Shown here: positions 7,344 through 13,483 of the stretch, in pieces
How positions within the stretch are numbered: the stretch's first letter is position 1
Layout of the letters: every line of letters begins with the position of its first letter
Assembly: GCA_002478575.1 (NCBI GenBank)
Contig: DLOX01000288.1
Coordinates: 810 to 25,930, forward strand
Source of the DNA: Sphingomonadales bacterium UBA7473
Lineage (GTDB): Bacteria; Pseudomonadota; Alphaproteobacteria; Sphingomonadales; Sphingomonadaceae
Reading direction: 5' to 3'
Length of the DNA stretch: 25,121 bases
Program-made: the position numbers and the translations under genes
Notes under the pieces: model-generated
What the model was told of the DNA's origin: nothing
Databases searched by the model: none
The model's input: only the letters and a program-made list of their open reading frames with translations

Positions 7344-8140
7344 TGTCGCGCTTTGTAGGGAAGACAATTGTCGTCACGGGCTCGGGCAAGCAAAAGGGCC
7401 TAGGGCAGGGGATTTTGCAACGGTTTGCAGATGAAGGTGCGAACTGTGTGGTTTCAGACCTTGCCATCGATGCCGAGGCTGAAGCCGTTGCGGAGGAACT
7501 GCGGGGGCGCGGCGCGAAGGTCGCTACAATCGCCTGTGATGTCTCTGATGCTGCCCAATGCGCGGCGCTGGTAGATCAATCGGTCGCAGCCTTTGGCGCA
7601 GTTGATGTCTTCGTCAACAATGCGGGCATCGGTTTCATGATGAAGCCGATGCTGGAGGTTGATCCTAAAGATTGGGCGACGGTGATTGCGGTCAACCTTT
7701 CCGGGGCCTTCTACTGCACGCAAGCCGCTGCCAAGGCAATGATCGCTGGCGGCAAGGGCGGACGCATCATCAACATTGCCAGCCAAGCGGCCAAGACGGG
7801 ATTTCCGCATCTGCCTGCTTATGTCAGCTCAAAACATGGCATGATCGGGCTCACGCGGGCAACAGCGTTGGAATTGGGTGGTCACGGCATAACGGTCAAC
7901 GCCGTCTGCCCTAACCATGTGACCACAGGCCTTGGTGCGCAGCAGAATGAATATTTCTCCAAGTTGCTGGGCTTCGAAACGGTTGAAGCTTATTTGGCCA
8001 ACATGTCCGCGAAAAATCCCATGGGGCGGCCTGGACTGCCTTCGGACACAGCTGCGGCTTGTGCTTGGCTCGCGAGTGACGATGCTTTCTACGTCACGGG
8101 TGAAGCCATTAACGTCAGCGGCGGGGAAGAGATGCATTGA
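7343..8140 (+). CDS. Short-chain dehydrogenase/reductase (SDR)
   Basis: This 265-residue classical SDR is a probable NAD(P)-dependent alcohol/ketone oxidoreductase, possibly the 3-hydroxyacyl-CoA dehydrogenase-like step of this cluster. The cofactor loop is TGSGKQKGLGQG (residues 12-23), two residues longer than the usual TGxxxGxG. Other motifs are acidic D39 after the second beta-strand (suggesting NAD), CDVSD near 65-69, NNAG at 92-95, N118, catalytic S147, and Y160-x-x-x-K164 in AYVSSKHG. The C-terminus VTGEAINVSGGEEMH is the usual SDR ending. ATG 7343 shares a base with the preceding TGA. A TTG one codon earlier is less likely. The substrate is not predictable from sequence alone. Confidence 0.93.
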   Translation: MSRFVGKTIVVTGSGKQKGLGQGILQRFADEGANCVVSDLAIDAEAEAVAEELRGRGAKVATIACDVSDAAQCAALVDQSVAAFGAVDVFVNNAGIGFMMKPMLEVDPKDWATVIAVNLSGAFYCTQAAAKAMIAGGKGGRIINIASQAAKTGFPHLPAYVSSKHGMIGLTRATALELGGHGITVNAVCPNHVTTGLGAQQNEYFSKLLGFETVEAYLANMSAKNPMGRPGLPSDTAAACAWLASDDAFYVTGEAINVSGGEEMH

Positions 8141-9003
8141 TGCGTGAAGAACGGATCGACTGGCCCAATGGCGCGAAGATGGCGCTTTCGATTGTGGTCA
8201 ATGTGGAAGAAGGAAGCGAACAAAGCATCGCGCGTGGAGATCGCGGGATGGAGCCCGTCGATGAGCTCGGCATTTTCATCAAGGCGCCGATCCGCAACTA
8301 TTCGAATGAATCCAACTATCTCTATGGCATCAAAGCCGGTGCACCGCGTGTTGTGAAATTGCTCAAGCAATTTGACATCATGGCGAGCTGGACAGTCGCT
8401 GCACTGAGCTTAGAAAATCACCCTGAGATTGCTGAAGCCATTGTTGATCTGGGCCATGAACCCGTCAGCCATGGGTGGCGCTGGATTCATCAGTTCAAGT
8501 TTACAGAAGATCAGGAGCGTGAGTTTATCCAGAAGGCCATCGCCTCCATTGAAAAGACCTGCGGCGTGCGGCCCTTTGGTTGGCTGTCTCGCTATATGCT
8601 GACAGACAATACCCGGCGCCTTTTGAATGAAGAGGGCTTCACCTATCATATGGACGATTATTCGGGTGATGTGCCCTTCTGGGATCGAGACACGGTGCCC
8701 GAAAAGCCGATGGTCATCGTCCCCTATCAACTCGACAATAATGATATGAAGATGTGGACCGACCCCGCGATGACGCCGGAACAATGGTTAGCCTACGCCA
8801 AGCGCAATTTCGATCAGGTCTACCGCGAAGGCACTGAGGGCAATCCGAAGATGATGTCGCTGGGGCTTCATCTGCGCATCATCGGCAGGCCGGGGCGCAT
8901 TTGGGCGCTGGAGGAGTTCTTCCGCCATGTACGTGCCCATAACGATGTCTGGGTAACAAGCCGCAAAGCCATTGCTGATCATTTTGCTGGGCTTCCGGCA
9001 TGA
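8140..9003 (+). CDS. Polysaccharide deacetylase-family hydrolase, PuuE (allantoinase)-like
   Basis: This 287-residue protein belongs to the NodB/polysaccharide-deacetylase fold in its PuuE-like branch, whose characterised members open cyclic amides (allantoinase PuuE, cyclic imide hydrolases) instead of deacetylating glycans. Signatures are VVNVEEGSE at 19-27 (replacing the usual NodB Asp-Asp), GHEPVSHGWRW at 105-115, and SRYMLTDNTRRLLNEEGFTY near 150-169. The closing signature is LHLRIIGRPGRIWALEEF at 243-260, followed by VWVTSR. There is no signal peptide, so it is cytoplasmic, which argues against a cell-wall role. ATG 8140 overlaps the preceding TGA by one base, and its own stop overlaps the crotonase gene (ATGA). 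In context it may hydrolyse a C-N bond of a ring or amide to give the acid later activated with CoA; this is inference. Confidence 0.85.
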   Translation: MREERIDWPNGAKMALSIVVNVEEGSEQSIARGDRGMEPVDELGIFIKAPIRNYSNESNYLYGIKAGAPRVVKLLKQFDIMASWTVAALSLENHPEIAEAIVDLGHEPVSHGWRWIHQFKFTEDQEREFIQKAIASIEKTCGVRPFGWLSRYMLTDNTRRLLNEEGFTYHMDDYSGDVPFWDRDTVPEKPMVIVPYQLDNNDMKMWTDPAMTPEQWLAYAKRNFDQVYREGTEGNPKMMSLGLHLRIIGRPGRIWALEEFFRHVRAHNDVWVTSRKAIADHFAGLPA

Positions 9004-9752
9004 CCGTACGATTGGAGCGGGAAGGGGCGGTTGCCCATCTGATCATTGATCGCCCAGATAAGCGCAATGCGTTCAATCAATCAATGTGGCTGGCTCTGCC
9101 GAGACTGGTGGAGGAAGCAGACGCAGATGAGACCCTAAAGCTAATATTGCTCCGATCATCGACGCCCGGGATGTTTTGTGCCGGCGCAGATATTGGTGAA
9201 CTGTTGGCGCAGAAGGACAACGCGGATTGGAGGTCTGCCAATCAAGCCGCCATCAACGATGCGCAATATGTTCTTACTCGTGCTTCGAAGCCCACGATCG
9301 CATTTGTCGACGGAGATTGTATCGGCGGCGGGTGTGGCCTTGCCTTGGCTTGCGATATTCGCGTTGCGACGCCGCGATCTCGCTTTGGGATTACGCCAGC
9401 CAAACTGGGGTTGGTCTACCCCCTGCACGACACCAAGCTCCTGGTCGATCTGGTTGGCCCGGGCCAGGCAAAGCGGATGCTATTCACTGGCATGCTGCTG
9501 TCTGCAGATGAAGCCGCAAAGATCGGCCTCATCGAAGAAATAGCAGATGATTCAACGACGCTCATCGAATCGCTCACCAACGCATCAAGCCACAGCGCAC
9601 GAGGCGTAAAGGGCTTCATCCGGAGAATATTGGATGGTCAAGTAGCCGATGATGTGGACACATTGGACGCCTTTGCGGAAGCTTTCACCTTGCCTGACTT
9701 CCTCGAAGGTACAACGGCTTTCGTTGAAAAGCGGAAGCCGCAATTTCGTTAG
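9000..9752 (+). CDS. Enoyl-CoA hydratase/isomerase (crotonase) family protein
   Basis: This 250-residue crotonase-fold protein has IIDRPDKRNAFNQSM at residues 15-29, the oxyanion-hole segment FCAGADI at 59-65, and CIGGGCGLALACDIRVA at 107-123. The two catalytic glutamates of rat enoyl-CoA hydratase (E144, E164) appear replaced: PE(I) is PA at 133-134 within ITPAKLGLVYP, and the AMEMVLTG segment is AKRMLFTG with Arg159. It is therefore unlikely to be a standard hydratase and may be an isomerase, hydrolase, decarboxylase or lyase of the superfamily. The first four bases overlap the previous stop. It is the last gene of the operon; the next gene starts 71 bases on with a different role. No terminator is visible after it. 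Confidence 0.9.
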   Translation: MTVRLEREGAVAHLIIDRPDKRNAFNQSMWLALPRLVEEADADETLKLILLRSSTPGMFCAGADIGELLAQKDNADWRSANQAAINDAQYVLTRASKPTIAFVDGDCIGGGCGLALACDIRVATPRSRFGITPAKLGLVYPLHDTKLLVDLVGPGQAKRMLFTGMLLSADEAAKIGLIEEIADDSTTLIESLTNASSHSARGVKGFIRRILDGQVADDVDTLDAFAEAFTLPDFLEGTTAFVEKRKPQFR

Positions 9753-9823
9753 GTCCGTTCAGCGCCACGTCACGCATCAAAAGGGATGGAAGCCGAAGCG
9801 AATCTCGCCTATGCGAGCGCATC

Positions 9824-10579
9824 ATGAAAAAAAGGCCTGTGATGATCTCTCGATTTATTCTGCTGAGTAGCTGTGTTGCGTTGTCGGCTTGTGCTGGGTC
9901 TAGTCAGTTAGGAAAGGCACCAAAAAACGCAGTTGGGGCGCCGTCCAATGTGACGGTAGCGGAAAGCGGCCAATTGCCTCCTCCTGAGCGGATGGATTTG
10001 TTCGAGATGAACCGCGCTTATCTTATTGGTCCGTTTGACAAGCTGATCATTGACGTTTTCGGCATCGAAGAGTTGAGCAAGAAGGAAGTTCAGACCGATG
10101 CGGGTGGTCGTATCTCATTCCCGCTAGCTGGAATCATTGAAGCCGTTGGAAAAACGCCTGCTGAAGTCGAAGACGTGATCGAAGAGCGGCTGCGCGGCCG
10201 TTTCGTTCGCGATCCTCAAGTCACAGTGAACCTTAAGGAAACTGTCAGCCAAGTGATCACCGTTGATGGACAAGTGAAGGAGCCTGGCCTTTACCCCGTG
10301 ATTGGAAAAATGACATTGATGCGTGCCGTTGCGACTGCGCAAGGTGCCGCAGAATTTGCAAAGCTGGACGATGTTGTGATTTTCCGAACAGTGAAAGGCC
10401 AAAAAATGGCGGCCCTTTTCGATCTCAAAGCCATTCGGCGTGGCGCTTATGATGATCCTGAAGTGTTCGCGAATGATGTCGTCGTTGTCGGTGACTCGAA
10501 TGCGCGTCGATTGTTCAAGGATGCCCTCCAAGTCTTGCCCTTGCTGACGACACCCATCGTCGTTGCTTTGCAGAACTGA
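9824..10579 (+). CDS. Wza-like polysaccharide export outer-membrane lipoprotein
   Basis: This 251-residue protein has a lipoprotein signal (FILLSSCVALSAC, Cys23 as the lipidated residue). It continues with a Poly_export domain (about 65-138, YLIGPFDKLIIDVFGIEE, RISFPLAGIIEAVGKTPAEV, RDPQVTVNL) and one SLBB-like domain (about 143-195, VDGQVKEPGLYPV). It forms the periplasmic/outer-membrane channel through which a capsule or exopolysaccharide leaves the cell. E. coli Wza has about 380 residues, so this is a compact version; its hydrophobic C-terminus (LPLLTTPIVVAL) may enter the outer membrane. ATG 9824 is preceded by a small CTCGC-CTAT-GCGAG hairpin (9804-9817) and lacks a good Shine-Dalgarno. 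ATG 9842, with AAAAAAGG upstream, is an alternative that also leaves a good signal peptide. Confidence 0.9.
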   Translation: MKKRPVMISRFILLSSCVALSACAGSSQLGKAPKNAVGAPSNVTVAESGQLPPPERMDLFEMNRAYLIGPFDKLIIDVFGIEELSKKEVQTDAGGRISFPLAGIIEAVGKTPAEVEDVIEERLRGRFVRDPQVTVNLKETVSQVITVDGQVKEPGLYPVIGKMTLMRAVATAQGAAEFAKLDDVVIFRTVKGQKMAALFDLKAIRRGAYDDPEVFANDVVVVGDSNARRLFKDALQVLPLLTTPIVVALQN

Positions 10580-10584
10580 GGTTT

Positions 10585-11826
10585 CTAGCCCTTCGTGATT
10601 GCGACGTCTTTAATTGTCGCTTCCAATCCAGTCTGTCCTTTGCCGCCCGAAGCAATCAGATAAAGGCCCTGCACGGGGCATGAAGACTGCACTTCGAACG
10701 TCGCTTGCTTGAGCATATTTATGCTATCAAGCGTCCAAATCAGTGGGGCATCAGACGAGGAGAGGCACCGAAATTCCCAGCGGAGGAAGCCGCCGTCCCC
10801 TCGGTCAAGGTTGGAAAGCTGCGCAGAGAAGCGATATGAACCCGGCCGCAAGTAGAGCAATTTGCTTGCGACTGAGCCAGTCGTTGACGAGTTGGCAAAG
10901 ACGGCGAGTTCAGTCTTCTCGTCCGAAGTCTTGCCCGAAAAGCTGCTTCCAGCGTTTGGATCATCTACCACTTGCCAGCCAAAGAGTCCGTAGCGCCCGT
11001 CGCGATCCGCTGCGTCGAAGGATGAGTTAGCGAGGCGTGAGGTAGTTGCATTTGGCAAAGTTAGGAAGATTTGGCGCGCCTCTCCAAAGTATCGCTCTGA
11101 AACAAGTCTTGAGATAAGGCCGAGTTTCTGGGCTTGAGAAGCATCCTTGTCCGTCAGCCCTCCCGATTTGATGACGAGTTCTGTGAGGGCTGGCAGGTTT
11201 TGACTATTGGCATTGGCATGGCCAAGAAAAGCGGCGGCCCAGCCATTGTTGGCGCGAATATAAGGCTTCAGGGCTTCGCGAATGCTTGCGTCTTCGATGG
11301 CGCTTGTTAGCGTAGGGAAGAGCAGCAGCTGACTGTCTGGCCTCATGCGCAGTGCAAGATCATAATGGACAAGGGCCTGCTTGATATCGTTTTTCTGAAC
11401 AGACGATTCGATCAACCATAGCTGCGAACCAAATTCGCGTTTTGATTGGCTTTGGGATGCAAGAATGAGCTGTTCTGCTTTTTTGGTCTCGCCCTTTGCG
11501 TCGGCATAATAGCCAAGAACACGTAAAGCGGTGGGGTTCAAAGGTTGCTCGCGAATGGAGGCTATAGCCAATAATTCCGCAGATCTTTTTGGGTTGCCAG
11601 CATCCTCCAAGAATATCTGGTCTGCGCGGGTTGCGAGCGCCGTGCTTTCATTCCCAAGAATGCTTAGGGCAACCTCTGGATTGTTGAGACGCGTAACGCC
11701 GGTAACCGCGAGCCCAAAAGCAAGGCCTGAAACCACCAACCCTAATGTCATGGTCGTTGCAATTCGAACGATGCCAATCTGCTCCATTACCGCGACAATT
11801 GCATTCTTCTTATGAACTTTGGGCAT
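10585..11826 (-). CDS. Membrane-anchored TPR-like protein with C-terminal beta-rich domain (polysaccharide locus)
   Basis: This is a 413-residue protein of no recognised specific family. It has one hydrophobic segment near the N-terminus (TLGLVVSGLAFGLAV, about 25-45), a helical repeat region resembling TPRs (about 75-270; for example PTALRVLGYYADAKGETKKAEQ and DIKQALVHYDLALRMRPDS), and a beta-rich C-terminal 130 residues (SYRFSAQLSNLDRGDGGFLRWEFRC, two later Cys) that look like a carbohydrate-binding or jelly-roll module. It would face the periplasm. ATG 11826 is chosen because GGGAG lies 7 bases upstream; a GTG at 11832 would overlap the previous stop but has the GGGAG only 1 base away. It lies directly downstream of the O-antigen ligase-type gene, so it probably assists polymerisation, ligation or export. 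It converges on the Wza-like gene with a 5-bp gap. Confidence 0.75.
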   Translation of the reverse strand: MPKVHKKNAIVAVMEQIGIVRIATTMTLGLVVSGLAFGLAVTGVTRLNNPEVALSILGNESTALATRADQIFLEDAGNPKRSAELLAIASIREQPLNPTALRVLGYYADAKGETKKAEQLILASQSQSKREFGSQLWLIESSVQKNDIKQALVHYDLALRMRPDSQLLLFPTLTSAIEDASIREALKPYIRANNGWAAAFLGHANANSQNLPALTELVIKSGGLTDKDASQAQKLGLISRLVSERYFGEARQIFLTLPNATTSRLANSSFDAADRDGRYGLFGWQVVDDPNAGSSFSGKTSDEKTELAVFANSSTTGSVASKLLYLRPGSYRFSAQLSNLDRGDGGFLRWEFRCLSSSDAPLIWTLDSINMLKQATFEVQSSCPVQGLYLIASGGKGQTGLEATIKDVAITKG

Positions 11827-11828
11827 CG

Positions 11829-13241
11829 TCACACTCCCTGACTAGCGTGAGGAACTGACTGGGAGTTTGAGTTGGCAGACACGAGCCACAGAATAAAAAC
11901 TGCAAAAACACACATCATTATTGGCGTACGCAAGGGATAGTCACCGACGCTTGCCAGAGCGATCAGGACTATCGCGATGCTCGCCGCGCGGGCCAGCTTC
12001 GTCGAACGGCGTTTGGCATCCAATTTGAACCATATGAGAAATGTGCGGCGTAGAAACTGCAGGCACGAAACCGCCAAAAGCAGCAAGCCTGGCAAGCCAA
12101 ATGTAACCGCAATCTCTGCCCAATCATTGTGCGCGCGGTTTTGATAGGTTGAATCGATGAACTTGGCGGGTTCGAGGACTTTGTAAACATCGGCATAGGA
12201 GCCCGACCCAGAGCCCAAAGGAAAATATTTCCAAAACAATTCGATTGAAATCACGAGAAAGTCGCTTCTGCTTTCTCCCCCCAAATCGGGCGCAAATAGT
12301 CGATCAATCGCCTCAGCCCGCGACAAGAAAAATGTTAGAAAGCCAAGACCGACCACAATAGCTGCTACAAACCACTGCCTAAACTGAACATTTTTCACAG
12401 TGGAGTTGGCGCTCTTGCTAGTGCTCGGCTTGGGCTTTTGATACAAAAGAGCCGCACCGGCCAAACCAACGATAGATCCAAGAAGGCCCGAACGCGATCC
12501 TGTAATCAGAATCAAGGGCACCAGCACAATCGCAATCGAAAAGGCGACCATTTGTCGCACCTTCTGAGTGTCATCTTTATCGTGCTGGGCTGACGCAAAC
12601 ACAATAAGCATAGGAAAAAGGCAAGCCAACAAGGTTGCCGCATGGTTTCTATTCGAGAAGAAGCCAACGGCAGAGCCATTGTTGGTCACCTCGTAGAGGT
12701 AGAGCGGGCTCTGCGGGTCACCAATGACTTGAAGCAGTCCAAGCAACGCCGACAGGCTTCCAAGTCCGATCAACAGTGGAAGCAACCGATTGAGATCATC
12801 GCGCGAGAGTTGGATTCCCAAGAGCAAGACGGCCAGCGGCGCAAAAAGCGAAAGGAGCGCGTGCCAGCCATTCATTGGCGTAAGAGTGAGTGGCCGCCAA
12901 ACATCCTTAAGACCGACCAAATTATCGATGGCTTGTAGTTCGGCACGACCATTCAAGCTGCTCCAGACAGCATTTGGCAGGGGCACCAAGTGTAGGGACG
13001 CAAGAAGGAAGATCGCAGCGAAGCCGAAGAACAGCCCGCGATATTGAAGGCAGTGCTCCTTCTTCAAAGTCAATAATGCAATGGCGCAAGCCAACACGGA
13101 CAGCGGTCGTAGGATGATCAAGGACTGAACTTCAATCCGCGACGCGCCGCCGGTCAGAAACACGACACATAAAAATGCGCCAAGAATCCAAAACTGAGCC
13201 GATGGCTTTGCCGAGCTGTTGCTTTTCCGCGACAAGTTCAA
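11829..13241 (-). CDS. O-antigen ligase/polymerase (Wzy/WaaL-type) membrane protein
   Basis: This 470-residue integral membrane protein has about ten to twelve hydrophobic segments. The Wzy_C/O-antigen-ligase signature regions are GFFSNRNHAATLL at 193-205, ITGSRSGLLGS near 246-256 (conserved Arg), and the large periplasmic loop PLGSGSGSYADVY at 341-353. This runs into the RAHNDWAEIAVTFGLPG motif at 369-385, where H371 and E376 match the conserved His/Glu positions. Such proteins join undecaprenyl-linked repeat units into polymer or attach them to an acceptor; the two roles cannot be separated by sequence. The only upstream in-frame start is TTG 13241 (or TTG 13235); no internal ATG exists before residue 123, so an unusual start is required. 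It is divergent from the Wzc-like gene. Confidence 0.88.
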   Translation of the reverse strand: MNLSRKSNSSAKPSAQFWILGAFLCVVFLTGGASRIEVQSLIILRPLSVLACAIALLTLKKEHCLQYRGLFFGFAAIFLLASLHLVPLPNAVWSSLNGRAELQAIDNLVGLKDVWRPLTLTPMNGWHALLSLFAPLAVLLLGIQLSRDDLNRLLPLLIGLGSLSALLGLLQVIGDPQSPLYLYEVTNNGSAVGFFSNRNHAATLLACLFPMLIVFASAQHDKDDTQKVRQMVAFSIAIVLVPLILITGSRSGLLGSIVGLAGAALLYQKPKPSTSKSANSTVKNVQFRQWFVAAIVVGLGFLTFFLSRAEAIDRLFAPDLGGESRSDFLVISIELFWKYFPLGSGSGSYADVYKVLEPAKFIDSTYQNRAHNDWAEIAVTFGLPGLLLLAVSCLQFLRRTFLIWFKLDAKRRSTKLARAASIAIVLIALASVGDYPLRTPIMMCVFAVFILWLVSANSNSQSVPHASQGV

Positions 13242-13483
13242 TCCAATTGAGGTTATTGTGATGTGCGATCCCGAGCCGCCGATCTATTTGGACTGTCTGG
13301 GTTTTGCAAGGCGTGATGAGCATCGTTGGGAGAGATATGGACATTCAAAAAGCCAACAAAATGGCTAGAACTGTTCGTGGCTTTCGGGTAGCGGCGAACG
13401 TCGCTGTGGGTTTTGCGGTGTAGTTAACGGATGCTCCGGCTGAAGTGATTGCCGCGGTGTTGAACCCGCAAATAAGGAATGAA
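13242..13483. other. Divergent intergenic region of the polysaccharide locus
   Basis: These 242 bases separate the ligase/polymerase gene and the Wzc-like gene and must hold both promoters, but I cannot identify a convincing -35/-10 pair on either strand. The one structured element is AGCCA-N6-TGGCT at 13351-13366, a possible small operator. A 70-residue minus-strand open frame here (13132-13344) has no ribosome binding site or recognisable content. Confidence 0.4.

Noticed and set aside
9804..9817. CTCGC-CTAT-GCGAG hairpin just before the Wza-like start codon
   Set aside because: A 5-bp stem without a T-run or conserved riboswitch features; it may affect translation, but there is not enough to call a regulatory element.
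13445..13483. Upstream GTG start for the Wzc-like gene
   Set aside because: No ribosome binding site before the GTG, while ATG 13484 has AAGGA at ideal spacing.
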